Origin: Candidatus Poseidoniaceae archaeon
GTDB taxonomy: Archaea > Thermoplasmatota > Poseidoniia > Poseidoniales > Poseidoniaceae
DNA: 64,000 bases
NCBI GenBank assembly: GCA_016777125.1
Contig: JADHSC010000001.1
Coordinates: forward strand, 62,001 to 126,000
Reading direction: 5' to 3'
Shown here: positions 52,339 to 61,200 of the stretch, one piece after another
Layout of the letters: every line of letters starts with the position of its first letter
Position numbering within the stretch: position 1 is the first letter of the stretch
Program-made: the position numbers and the translations under genes
Notes under the pieces: model-generated
What the model was told of the DNA's origin: nothing
Database searches by the model: none
What the model saw: the letters and a program-made list of their open reading frames with translations, nothing else

Positions 52339-52365
52339 GGGGTGAATTTACTGTAATTTGACCCC
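52339..52365. promoter_or_regulatory. 27-bp near-perfect palindrome between divergent surface-protein genes
   Basis: GGGGT at 52339-52343 mirrors ACCCC at 52361-52365, with matching GAATTTAC/GTAATTTG arms about a central T; 11 of 13 pairs match. It sits 47 bases before the pilin-like start and 64 bases before the surface-protein start, overlapping A/T-rich promoter sequence. It is a strong operator candidate for co-regulation; function inferred. Confidence 0.55.
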
Positions 52366-52428
52366 AAATCAAGCGATGAGTCTTTGAATCATCTATGCGA
52401 CCACCGTATGATGACAGGAGCGGATAGC

Positions 52429-55368
52429 ATGACCGTTGGCAAGAAAAAGACGAGCTTTAGCTTGGTTTTCCTTATGCTTTTTTCAGCATTTTCAATGCTA
52501 GCATATGTACCGAGCGCGGCTGCTGTCGAACAAATTGACCTCGCTATTGTGTCTGGTCAGACTCCAGTCGAGGATCGCTTTTATTCAGCATTAGACCCAA
52601 TTACGTTCACAGTGGAAGTCGAAAATCAAGCATTAAGCCCTTTAACAAATACGCGGACGTTGAAATGGTACGTTTGTGATGGGCCTCGAACTGCAGTTTC
52701 GTGCATCTCGAATAATATCGAAGATGGAGGGATGAACATTAACGGATTACTAAGTGGAGAATCTGCTAACTTCTCTGACTCGAACAGATGGTCCCCCTCT
52801 GGCGCCACTGGTACCTTTACAGTCGTTTTCAAATTCGATTATGCAGACATTGACACAAGCGATGATATCCACTCATACAACATCAATCTTACAGCTGAAT
52901 TCAGCGATATTGCAATCGATAACGAACAAGACCCTCGAGATACTCTTTCTGCCCTACATACCTACAACGGTGAAGTTGTATTGAATACTGAAGTCGAGTA
53001 TGAGATGGACATCTATGGAATAGCAAACACATGCGGAACGTGCAATCTTGTTGCTAACATCGGATGGAACCTCATGACTCTCGATGGAACCGTCGTCAGT
53101 AATGCAACACGAAGTGTGACAAACCTACCATCTGGAGGATACGAACAACCATTCACAGTTGCCATGCCTGCATTAAATTATTCAATACCGGGAAGATTCA
53201 TCTTTGAATTCGGACTCATGAGTAGTTCTGGCTCATATGATGGTGACCTCAATTCATTCAATGATCTTACACAAATCGAAATTGTTCTAGACAATACACT
53301 TGATCTAAGAATTGCGAGTATGTATCCATCGCATGACCAATCATCGCCTTCGTACTATTACGGAGAGGATATGATTTCTGCTAAGATAGAAAACATAGGC
53401 AATTTCACAATTATAGACACTACAGTCACCTTTGAGATGTTTGATGCCCAAGGAGAATCAGAACATCTTGAGATGTGTGACATCGATTCACTTGGCCCAT
53501 CACAGTTCATCACATGTACATTTGATATCGTCGAAGAAGGAGATGGGAAGGAACTTCGCGTCTATATGCCAACATCATTTGATGGTCGTGCAGACACAGC
53601 CCCTTCTGACAATACACTGGTCGAATATGCCGACATAACTGCGGGAGGTATCGATCCTTCAATTGGGCTCAACACAGTATCGGGCACGTTCACTACTGCT
53701 GATACAATCGATCTCAGCGCACAAACCAGCAACATTGCAGCCAACCCCCTGAACTACACGTGGACGCTTAATACAGCTTGGCAAGGCCATGGGCAATTCC
53801 TAAGCATCAATGCCTCGTCTTTCCCTCTGAAATCATATATTGTCGGATTGGCAGTTGAAGACGCTCTTGGAAACACAGAATATGCATACAGGACGATACA
53901 ACTCATTGACGAAGTCGTCGTTGAAGAAGAACCCCTGATGACAGGTTCAATTGTTTCTCTCGATAAAGCCGAATTTTCGTATGATTATTTCTTGCCGATA
54001 CAAGGTTCGGAATACAATATTGCTGGAGGAAAAGAGCCTCTAATGATTCTCGAACTTAATGCTATGAAACTCGACGACAACACGCAACCTGCAGATATTC
54101 AGTCGATGGATTTGACAGTGAATCTATCAGCGCTTTTGCCGGATATGATTCCATTCGAGTCTGTAGAAATCCTGGAATTACCAGATTCGGCCGAAACGTA
54201 TTGGGATTATCTTGAATCACCGAATTATTACTCATTTGATGGAATTCAAAACATTTCATTAAGCCTGAGTAGCAATACTGTTATCCTCTTCATCGGATCG
54301 TTGCCAGAGGCCGATGTTTCTGCTAATAACACCGAATACAAGCAACTCGAAGGCGGTTCTATAGAATTATCTTGGACTGCTGAAGGTGATGTATCCAACC
54401 CATATTTAGGAGGCTGGAGAGTCTACAAACTACCCGTTGGCGAAGCAGGTGGAACAATCTTCCCAAATCCTGATGAAGAAGACAGTCAAAGCCTGTGGAC
54501 TCAACTTATTGATGAAAGATTTGTAGAAATGATATCAATTACAACCGAGAGTTGGGTTGATCCAGAACCACTCCCTACTGGAACTTGTGCTTCCTATGCC
54601 CTCATTCCTTCAAATCGGGCTGACGTTCCAGATTTGTCCAGAATTAATGTGTTCATGAATGCTGAAGGAAGTTCCATGTTGTGCGGAGATGCAATCGCTC
54701 CGTCAAGTACGGTCTCTTCATTCACCCATTCTTACAGATTTACCAATTCAACGACGTGTTTCGATCTTCAGCGAAATTGGAATTCTTGCTATGAACTAAA
54801 CCTCACATGGACATGGCCACAAAATGAAATCGATGGTGAAGTGACATGGAACCTGTATCGCCTCGATACACGACCTAATCAACTTGAATTGAGGTATGTC
54901 AATCCTATTGCCACTGGCTTAAGTGGAATTCAAGGAGAAACAGGTACATTCAATCAATCTGGCTTGGAAGCAGATGGCATACGCCCAGGCAGGACATACT
55001 TCTACGTCCTCTCACCTGTTGATGGGCGAGGGAATGCAATGACTATTGCAGAATACCCCAGTGAGAACACAGAACGCGTGGAAATCGAAAACAAATGGTG
55101 GGATTACAACCAGCACATCATTCCTGAAGAACCAGAGCCTCCAGAACCACCTCTTGGAATTGATTGGCTTGGGGATTTAGAGGATTCAATGGAAGTCAAA
55201 GAATTCCAATATGCTGGTATCGGAGCATTGATTCTCGTTGTTTTGAATGCCTTACTCATTCCAATGATGATCAAGCGTAGAAGAAGACTCAAGCGCGTGA
55301 TAGCTGCTCGAAATCGTCGAATGGGCACAGCGAATATGGCGGAAGAGTTCGAAGAATTCTTTGAGTGA
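52429..55368 (+). CDS. Large surface-anchored beta-domain protein
   Basis: This 979-residue protein begins with a signal peptide (MTVGKKKTSFSLVFLMLFSA, cleavage after AAA) and ends with a transmembrane helix near 940-960 and a basic tail (KRRRRLKRVIAARNRRM). The ectodomain is a series of beta-sandwich modules: CARDB-like repeats in the first half (DLAIVSGQTPVEDRFYSALD, ITFTVEVENQALSPL), a PKD-like module (NYTWTLNTAWQGHGQFL) and fibronectin-type modules near the end (NLTWTWPQNEIDGEVTWNLY). N-glycosylation sites (N-x-S/T) are frequent. No enzyme motif is seen, so an envelope or adhesion role is likely. ATG 52429 follows AGGAG by eight bases. It is divergent from the pilin-like/KaiC operon. Confidence 0.75.
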   Translation: MTVGKKKTSFSLVFLMLFSAFSMLAYVPSAAAVEQIDLAIVSGQTPVEDRFYSALDPITFTVEVENQALSPLTNTRTLKWYVCDGPRTAVSCISNNIEDGGMNINGLLSGESANFSDSNRWSPSGATGTFTVVFKFDYADIDTSDDIHSYNINLTAEFSDIAIDNEQDPRDTLSALHTYNGEVVLNTEVEYEMDIYGIANTCGTCNLVANIGWNLMTLDGTVVSNATRSVTNLPSGGYEQPFTVAMPALNYSIPGRFIFEFGLMSSSGSYDGDLNSFNDLTQIEIVLDNTLDLRIASMYPSHDQSSPSYYYGEDMISAKIENIGNFTIIDTTVTFEMFDAQGESEHLEMCDIDSLGPSQFITCTFDIVEEGDGKELRVYMPTSFDGRADTAPSDNTLVEYADITAGGIDPSIGLNTVSGTFTTADTIDLSAQTSNIAANPLNYTWTLNTAWQGHGQFLSINASSFPLKSYIVGLAVEDALGNTEYAYRTIQLIDEVVVEEEPLMTGSIVSLDKAEFSYDYFLPIQGSEYNIAGGKEPLMILELNAMKLDDNTQPADIQSMDLTVNLSALLPDMIPFESVEILELPDSAETYWDYLESPNYYSFDGIQNISLSLSSNTVILFIGSLPEADVSANNTEYKQLEGGSIELSWTAEGDVSNPYLGGWRVYKLPVGEAGGTIFPNPDEEDSQSLWTQLIDERFVEMISITTESWVDPEPLPTGTCASYALIPSNRADVPDLSRINVFMNAEGSSMLCGDAIAPSSTVSSFTHSYRFTNSTTCFDLQRNWNSCYELNLTWTWPQNEIDGEVTWNLYRLDTRPNQLELRYVNPIATGLSGIQGETGTFNQSGLEADGIRPGRTYFYVLSPVDGRGNAMTIAEYPSENTERVEIENKWWDYNQHIIPEEPEPPEPPLGIDWLGDLEDSMEVKEFQYAGIGALILVVLNALLIPMMIKRRRRLKRVIAARNRRMGTANMAEEFEEFFE

Positions 55369-55435
55369 GACCATTTATTTCAGTGAATTACCAACCGTCA
55401 TATTCATGACCAAAAGGCAGGTGGGTTGCTTTACT

Positions 55436-55519
55436 GCGGTGATCGCATAGCCTGGCCATTGCGCTGGATTGCTAATCCAGTGGGTTTTACCCTCGGGAGT
55501 TCGAATCTCCCTCACCGCG
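55436..55519 (+). tRNA. tRNA-Ser (anticodon GCT)
   Basis: The acceptor stem is GCGGTGA (55436-55442) with TCACCGC (55512-55518), discriminator G 55519, and CCA is encoded in the DNA right after (55520-55522). The anticodon stem CTGGA/TCCAG holds loop TTGCTAA with anticodon GCT at 55471-55473, reading AGC and AGU. A long variable arm (with GGGTTTTACCC) and the T arm GGGAG-TTCGAAT-CTCCC fit a class II tRNA-Ser. No intron is present. It is followed after five bases by the end of ctaB on the other strand. Confidence 0.95.
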
Positions 55520-55527
55520 CCATATTC

Positions 55528-56532
55528 TCAACCCAGTGGACCGAGTATTCCAAGCCATTCAGGTGGAATAAAGGAGATGATTACAAGTGACAAAAACATG
55601 TATCCTAAGTAAAACAAAGAACGGAAGAAACTCTTAGCAGCTTTCGGCATTCTTCCATTCTCATCCAACGGTTCATCGATATCAATCCCCCATACAGAGG
55701 CTGCATACCAAAAGGTGAGACCTCCTGCGACAAATGACCACAAAAGTGGAAGTCCTGAGTTGGGCCAAAAACATGGCACAGAGCCTAGTAAGAATAAACC
55801 AACACAATAGAATTTTGATTCAGTAACTGTCCTTTTTGCACCTTTCACTTCATTCATCATTGGAACATTGGCTTTCGCATATTCTCCTGAACGATACAAA
55901 GCCAGTGCCCAGAAGTGAGGGGGTGTCCAAAAGAAAATGAGAGCAAAGAGCATCCATGGGATTGGCGAACCAAGGTCGAATGGATTCATTGAGTCAATGG
56001 ATGCTGCTGCTGCACCTGCCCATCCAATCAAAGGTGGAGTTGCTCCTGCAGCCCCTCCAATGACGATGTTCTGTGGCGTTCTTCTCTTCAACCACATTGT
56101 GTATATGAACACGTAGAAAAATACTGAAAAGAATGACCAAAAGGCTGCTTTCCAGTGAAGCAAGAAGAACAATGAAGATCCTAAGACAGAGATTGTAACT
56201 CCAAACAAGAGAACGGTATTTGGAGTAAGATGCCCTTGTGGCAGAGGCCTATGCTGCGTACGACGCATCTTCGTATCTATGTCTCGATCGTACCACATAT
56301 TGATCGCATTCGATCCGCCTGCGCTCAATGTACCTCCAATCACTGTAATGAGAGAAGTCCAAGCAGTGTCAAGCCATGTTCGTTCAATATCAATTAAATC
56401 ATATCGAGCAAGTGAATCGTGGACAAGAATTGCACAGAGAGCAGTGATTTGTAGAAGAACAATGACTCTTAGCTTCATCAGTTTGATGAAAAGAGAAAAC
56501 ATCGAAGGAGTATCCTCGGTTTGTTCCATCAT
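55528..56532 (-). CDS. ctaB: Protoheme IX farnesyltransferase (heme O synthase)
   Basis: This 334-residue membrane enzyme adds farnesyl to heme b to give heme O. The first Asp-rich motif is NMWYDRDIDTKMRRTQHRPL, the second conserved loop is WTPPHFWALAL with nearby SGEYAKANVPMM. About nine helices are evident. It overlaps ctaA by four bases (ATGA), and together they provide heme O then heme A for a terminal oxidase, implying aerobic respiration. The oxidase subunits themselves are outside the window. Confidence 0.95.
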   Translation of the reverse strand: MMEQTEDTPSMFSLFIKLMKLRVIVLLQITALCAILVHDSLARYDLIDIERTWLDTAWTSLITVIGGTLSAGGSNAINMWYDRDIDTKMRRTQHRPLPQGHLTPNTVLLFGVTISVLGSSLFFLLHWKAAFWSFFSVFFYVFIYTMWLKRRTPQNIVIGGAAGATPPLIGWAGAAAASIDSMNPFDLGSPIPWMLFALIFFWTPPHFWALALYRSGEYAKANVPMMNEVKGAKRTVTESKFYCVGLFLLGSVPCFWPNSGLPLLWSFVAGGLTFWYAASVWGIDIDEPLDENGRMPKAAKSFFRSLFYLGYMFLSLVIISFIPPEWLGILGPLG

Positions 56533-57599
56533 TCTTCCTCTGTTTCTTCAGGTTGTTTGAGATAAGCAAGTCTCAGCATCATCAGTGTTGTCGCTGCAGC
56601 AATGAAAGAAGCGACACCGAAGATAAGGTGGAGAAGAGAAAACGATTCTGGGAATTCATTTGCATCTGCAAAAACAATGTACATACCTCCAACGAAGACA
56701 TTTAAAATCCACAGTCCAGTAACGGTTTCAGCTGCTTTTGAAAAGCCTTCACCTTCATTGAAATCTCTCGAATCCACACGTACCCGAGCCGCGCTTAGAA
56801 TCAAAACGACACCAACAACCCCAGCGCCAAATCGATGGAGCATTTGGACGAGTATACCGGGCTCACCATCAATGCTAGGAAGGAAGGACCCTTGGCACTG
56901 CGGCCATCCGTTTGGGAAACCTATTGAGCAGCCTTGATTGTATTGTCCACCTGCTGTACTTGACACCCAAGCACCCAGAATTAAGAGAATGAATACTGAA
57001 CTCGTAATTCCAATGAAGCGTTTCTTTTGTTTGTCAAGGAAAGACCTTGAAGCATTAAGGAACTTCCATTCACTGCCTTCAGCAACCCGCATAGCCATGT
57101 ATTGCCATACCAAAAGCGAGGTGAAGATACTCGCCAGAGAGAGATGAAGGGCAACAGTCCAATCCGCATTATCAAATCGAACAGTTACTGCACCAGCTAT
57201 TGCCTGTACGACAAGTAAAATCGCAGAAGCAATGGTTAGATTTTTTAATCCATTTCCGTACGTCTTTTTCTTTTTATGAGCCATAAAAACGTTCAACAGA
57301 ATTGGAATAGCGATGATCCCCACAAGCATACGGTGGAACCATTCGACGAATATTTCGAAGATTGTGTACCGATGCTCTGGGCCTCTGCTGTCAATTTGAT
57401 CAGGGTTCTCATCCCAATACGCAGTTTGTTCTGCTTCATCAACTGTAAAGCCCCAGGTCCCAAAACACTGAGGCCAATCAGGGCAAGACTCACCTGCATC
57501 GTTTATGCGAATTGTCCCTCCGACGACGATGATGAGTATAGCCATCGCAGTAAGGACAAGCGGCAGAGTGGAAGGGCGCTTCCACCAAGGTTGGTCCAT
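56529..57599 (-). CDS. ctaA: Heme A synthase
   Basis: This 356-residue membrane protein of the Cox15/CtaA family oxidises the C8 methyl of heme O to form heme A. Typical blocks: VVGGTIRINDAGESCPDWPQ, the His-bearing FVEWFHRMLVGI, VALHLSLASIF, QGCSIGFPNGWPQCQGSFLP with a Cys pair, MLHRFGAGVVGVV and LLHLIFGVASF, which provides the four His heme ligands. Eight helices are present. It starts the ctaA-ctaB pair and is divergent from the thioredoxin-like gene. Confidence 0.94.
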   Translation of the reverse strand: MDQPWWKRPSTLPLVLTAMAILIIVVGGTIRINDAGESCPDWPQCFGTWGFTVDEAEQTAYWDENPDQIDSRGPEHRYTIFEIFVEWFHRMLVGIIAIPILLNVFMAHKKKKTYGNGLKNLTIASAILLVVQAIAGAVTVRFDNADWTVALHLSLASIFTSLLVWQYMAMRVAEGSEWKFLNASRSFLDKQKKRFIGITSSVFILLILGAWVSSTAGGQYNQGCSIGFPNGWPQCQGSFLPSIDGEPGILVQMLHRFGAGVVGVVLILSAARVRVDSRDFNEGEGFSKAAETVTGLWILNVFVGGMYIVFADANEFPESFSLLHLIFGVASFIAAATTLMMLRLAYLKQPEETEEE

Positions 57600-57650
57600 G
57601 GTTGTCCGTGAAGGCGGCCCTCTTTTAACAAGACCCTGTGTCCAAGAACC

Positions 57651-58550
57651 ATGATGAGATTCAGAAAGGCGTTGGTCTGTGCCCTCATGTTGGTCTTACT
57701 CATACCTACATCAACTGCGCATGGAAATGAGAATGGGGATGAAACTGCATCAATTCACGATGTGAAGACATTTGATGTTCAATGCACCTTGACAAATGAG
57801 ACTTGTATCGCCTCATCAACCACTCATCTGATTGAATATTTTTCAGCAGATTGGTGTGAACCATGCCACCTTGTGTCAGCTGAATTAGAGGGCTTAAATC
57901 GTACTGACGTCACTCTTTTACAACATCACCCGTCCCCTGATGATTTACATTTCCTCAGTGATTCTAAATTTCGTTTTGAATCAACGTACGGATTTTGGGG
58001 CGTTCCTGACCTTGTCCTAAATGGTGAAGGGTTGCTAACAGGACCTTCGCAATCTCAGGAATTAAGCAGAGTACTCGACAACTTTTCTCGAGAATGGGGT
58101 GGATTCTCTTCGATTTCGCTCAATAACGGAACACTCTCTTGGGTCTCAGATGATGGGGATGAGGTTCATGTATGGATCACCGAAAACAGCGTTCATGAAT
58201 TCAATAATCAAGACCAGCCTCACGTTGTAAACCATCACATTGCTGCAAGTAGCGATGATCAAACACTGGACTTATCGGAATTGATCAATAACAATACAAC
58301 AAGTGTTGTCGTTACACTGGAATCACCTGGTAGGTTTGAACTAAGAAGTGCTTCGACATTATCCTCTCAAGGATATGCTCTTGTTGACGAGGGAACGGAT
58401 GAGACGCATGAAGAATCCAAAAACAAAGGACGAGAATCCGATATGGCCATTGCTGTGTTTGGATTGTCGATGGCTGCACTCGTTCCAGCATTCATAATGT
58501 ATGTTCGAATCGTTCGAAAAGAACCAATTTTTAACGATGAGTCAGAATGA
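57651..58550 (+). CDS. Secreted thioredoxin-fold protein, membrane-anchored
   Basis: This 299-residue protein has a signal peptide (RFRKALVCALMLVLLIPTST, cleavage near AHG), a thioredoxin-like domain with DWCEPCHLV at about 67-75 (redox pair Cys69/Cys72), a beta-rich second domain (WVSDDGDEVHVWITENSVHE) and a C-terminal helix near 263-283 followed by RIVRKEP, leaving most of the protein outside. The redox motif CEPC resembles reductases and assembly factors on the outer face. Because it is divergent from ctaA/ctaB, it may aid cytochrome oxidase maturation (copper or disulfide handling); this is inference. Confidence 0.78.
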   Translation: MMRFRKALVCALMLVLLIPTSTAHGNENGDETASIHDVKTFDVQCTLTNETCIASSTTHLIEYFSADWCEPCHLVSAELEGLNRTDVTLLQHHPSPDDLHFLSDSKFRFESTYGFWGVPDLVLNGEGLLTGPSQSQELSRVLDNFSREWGGFSSISLNNGTLSWVSDDGDEVHVWITENSVHEFNNQDQPHVVNHHIAASSDDQTLDLSELINNNTTSVVVTLESPGRFELRSASTLSSQGYALVDEGTDETHEESKNKGRESDMAIAVFGLSMAALVPAFIMYVRIVRKEPIFNDESE

Positions 58551-58592
58551 TGTTCTTCCAAAGGGTTGAAGAACGAGGCCTCAGTCCAAGGG

Positions 58593-58612
58593 CTACGACG
58601 GTTTTGTCGTAG
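58593..58612 (+). promoter_or_regulatory. 7-bp hairpin directly upstream of rpoK
   Basis: CTACGAC (58593-58599) pairs with GTCGTAG (58606-58612) around a six-base loop, nine bases before ATG 58622. It may be an mRNA leader structure affecting rpoK translation, or a terminator for the preceding thioredoxin-like gene; no T tract follows, which weakens the latter. Confidence 0.35.
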
Positions 58613-58621
58613 GTGTAAAAA

Positions 58622-58876
58622 ATGGTCAAGCCAGCACGTCTCCACACACGTTTCGAACGAGCAAGAATCATTGGTGCTAGAGCACTCCAAATCGGAATGG
58701 GCGCCCCACTTTACGCCAACGAAATCGAACTCAGAGAAGAGTTCAAAGCCGAACTTATCTCACTCTATGGTCTTGAAGAAGCAAGTGTCCGCTTCGTCCT
58801 CGACCCACTAAAGATTGCTGTCTACGAATACGATAACGAACTTATCCCAATCGACATCGATCCACACGCAGATTAA
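58622..58876 (+). CDS. rpoK: DNA-directed RNA polymerase subunit K (Rpb6/omega homologue)
   Basis: This 84-residue subunit helps assemble RNA polymerase. The core signature RFERARIIGARALQIGMGAP is clear and is followed at the end by DPLKIAVYEYDNELIPIDID. Typical archaeal RpoK is 55-60 residues; here about 20 extra residues (ANEIELREEFKAELISLYGL) separate the two blocks. The gene converges on the tryptophan dioxygenase gene with a four-base overlap. Confidence 0.9.
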   Translation: MVKPARLHTRFERARIIGARALQIGMGAPLYANEIELREEFKAELISLYGLEEASVRFVLDPLKIAVYEYDNELIPIDIDPHAD

Positions 58877-59967
58877 TCGGAATTAAATCCGTAATAATCG
58901 GTTGAAACGATATCTGCAAGGTTTTTCCTTGGCAGAAGCATTGTTCGAACAGCCCACAGATCTTTGAAAATTCTGTATGTTGCAGTCTTGTCCAAATAAT
59001 CCACGCCACTCGAACCGCCTGTCCCCATTCTACGCCCTATCATCCGTTCAACCATTCGAGCATGGGAGTGGCGGAAGAGGAGCATTGATTGTTCAAGTTG
59101 AACAACAGTATCTACGAATTTACGAGGCCATGAAAGAAGTGGTAATTCGGGATAGGATTCAATGAAAAGTAACCCCGCACGAGAGCGGCTTACCGTACCA
59201 TCGGGCGATAAGAATTCACGAACTTGGGTATGATTCGCATCCATCCTAGGGCGAATCGATTCTTCGGTCCCATGGCCGATGGAAACCATATGCGAGACAA
59301 CTTGGTCTGCATGAGATTTCATTGCGCTCAAGTGAGCTGAAATAAATCCCTCAACGACTTCTGAATCACCTTCATTTGAAGGTACGGAGCCATTGATTGG
59401 AGTTCTAGAAAGCCATTCTGATACCAGATCATTGAGTGTCTTATCGGTTGCTATTGTTTTCATGATTTCAAACGCATCATCAGAGATTTTATTCTCACTG
59501 TGTAGTTTTTTCATATGTTCCATTGGATCCATATCTGCAACACGTTGTTCTTGTTTCAAACCAAGACGCATTTCGAGTGCACGCATTTGCCACGATTCAA
59601 AGCCCGAGGATGTTCCTAAACGGTCCCTAAAAGCGAGGAAACCTTGGGGACTCAGGGTCTCCATTACCTTCCACTGGTTCGATAAGAGACGAAAGATTTC
59701 AATCACTCGCTCCAGATGGTGAACCATTGTAGGGAGTTTTTCTTCGCGTACGGATTCTTCTGATAAATATCCATGAACTTCATTCAGTTCAGCACGTATT
59801 TGCTTGAACCAAAGTTCAAACGTTTGGTGCGTGATAATGAAATGCATCTCATCGTTTGAGAGGGAAGGTAGATATCCTTCAGGACCTGATTGCAATTTTA
59901 GAAGCTCATCAAGTTGTAAATATCCAGAATATGTCATCCGGCTACCGGGTGTGGGGGAACTCGCCAT
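58873..59967 (-). CDS. kynA: Tryptophan 2,3-dioxygenase
   Basis: This 364-residue heme enzyme oxidises L-tryptophan to N-formylkynurenine, the entry step of the kynurenine pathway. Signature blocks: MTYSGYLQLDELLKLQSG, MHFIITHQTFELWFKQI with the catalytic His, FLAFRDRLGTSSGFESWQMR, and the C-terminal heme His in LLFRHSHARMVERMIGRRMG followed by GTGGSSGVDYL. ATG 59967 is preferred, with AGGA before it. No formamidase or kynureninase gene is near. It is divergent from purP. Confidence 0.93.
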   Translation of the reverse strand: MASSPTPGSRMTYSGYLQLDELLKLQSGPEGYLPSLSNDEMHFIITHQTFELWFKQIRAELNEVHGYLSEESVREEKLPTMVHHLERVIEIFRLLSNQWKVMETLSPQGFLAFRDRLGTSSGFESWQMRALEMRLGLKQEQRVADMDPMEHMKKLHSENKISDDAFEIMKTIATDKTLNDLVSEWLSRTPINGSVPSNEGDSEVVEGFISAHLSAMKSHADQVVSHMVSIGHGTEESIRPRMDANHTQVREFLSPDGTVSRSRAGLLFIESYPELPLLSWPRKFVDTVVQLEQSMLLFRHSHARMVERMIGRRMGTGGSSGVDYLDKTATYRIFKDLWAVRTMLLPRKNLADIVSTDYYGFNSD

Positions 59968-60081
59968 GTTCCTTGATATGCATTCGGCACTTGAAGTCTT
60001 CACAGCCCCGATATCAAAGTTTTATCAATTGCATCGTAATATTGGGATAACAGTCATAGAGTGCATACTAAACCCCTCAAT

Positions 60082-61194
60082 ATGGGCGTAGACCACTCCT
60101 CACTTCTCTCCTGGCTTGCGGACTACGATAAGGAGAACATCACGATTAGTGTTGTAGCATCTCATTCATCACTTCAAATCCTTCATGGAGCACGTCAAGA
60201 AGGATTCAAAACACTTGGAATCGCAGTAGGTGAAAACCGGAGACGCTTCTACAAAGCCTTCCCGGGTGCAGAACCTGATGAATGGTTGATGCTTGATGAT
60301 TATCGTGAAATGTTAGATCATGCAGACTGGCTAAAGAGCAAGAACGTCGTCATCATTCCTCATGGATCTCTTGTTGAATACCTTGGAAGTGAAAACTTCC
60401 GTAATTTGGAAGTTCCAACATTTGGGAATCGAGATATCCTTCGATGGGAAAGCAGCCGTGCAAAGCAGAGAGACTGGCTCCTTTCGGGAGGATGTACAAT
60501 GCCCAAGGTTCTCGAGGACCCCCATGACATCGATGGCCCTGTTATCGTAAAATACGCTGGAGCGAAAGGTGGAAGAGGATATTTCATCGCTCGAGACTAT
60601 CGCGATTTTAGAAGAAATGTAGATATTGAAGAAGAATTCACAATTCAAGAATACGTCCTCGGATGTCGATATTATCTTCACTTTTTCTTTGACCCAGTTG
60701 CGACTGATGGGTTTCAAGTCCAAGGAAAAGGAAAACATGCGGGAATGAATCTCGGTCGCTTGGAACTCCTCTCCATGGATCGAAGAGACGAAGCGAATGT
60801 GGATGAATTCTACAAACTTGGTTCATTGAGAGATCTACGGGAAGCCGGTATGGAACCTTCGTTTGTTGTAACTGGAAACCAACCCGTTGTCATCAGAGAA
60901 TCTCTTCTTCCAAGAGCCTTTGAAATGGCTGAAGGGACTGTTGCTGCGTCCTATGAGCTTGAAGATGGAGCAAGAGGTATGATTGGACCTTTCTGCTTAG
61001 AAACAATCGTAACGGATGCTTTGGAGTTCAAGGTCTTTGAAATCAGTGCCCGAATTGTTGCAGGTTCAAATCCGTTTGTAGGGGGTTCACCTTACTCTGA
61101 CATTAACGAAACACGTATGTCTACAGGACGACGTATCGCACGTAGCATCAAAAATGCATTGAAGAACGAACGTCTCGACGACATCCTGTCTTGA
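60082..61194 (+). CDS. purP: 5-formaminoimidazole-4-carboxamide ribotide synthetase PurP
   Basis: This 370-residue ATP-grasp enzyme makes FAICAR from AICAR, formate and ATP in archaeal purine synthesis. Recognised by VASHSSLQILHGARQEGFKT, VIIPHGSLVEYLG, VPTFGNRDILRWESSRAKQR, GPVIVKYAGAKGGRGYFIAR and EEFTIQEYVLGCRYYLHFFF. All ATP-grasp features are in place. ATG 60082 is preferred over GTG 60061. It replaces the bacterial PurH formyltransferase. The gene is followed by the converging coiled-coil protein after six bases. Confidence 0.94.
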   Translation: MGVDHSSLLSWLADYDKENITISVVASHSSLQILHGARQEGFKTLGIAVGENRRRFYKAFPGAEPDEWLMLDDYREMLDHADWLKSKNVVIIPHGSLVEYLGSENFRNLEVPTFGNRDILRWESSRAKQRDWLLSGGCTMPKVLEDPHDIDGPVIVKYAGAKGGRGYFIARDYRDFRRNVDIEEEFTIQEYVLGCRYYLHFFFDPVATDGFQVQGKGKHAGMNLGRLELLSMDRRDEANVDEFYKLGSLRDLREAGMEPSFVVTGNQPVVIRESLLPRAFEMAEGTVAASYELEDGARGMIGPFCLETIVTDALEFKVFEISARIVAGSNPFVGGSPYSDINETRMSTGRRIARSIKNALKNERLDDILS

Positions 61195-61200
61195 TTCAAA

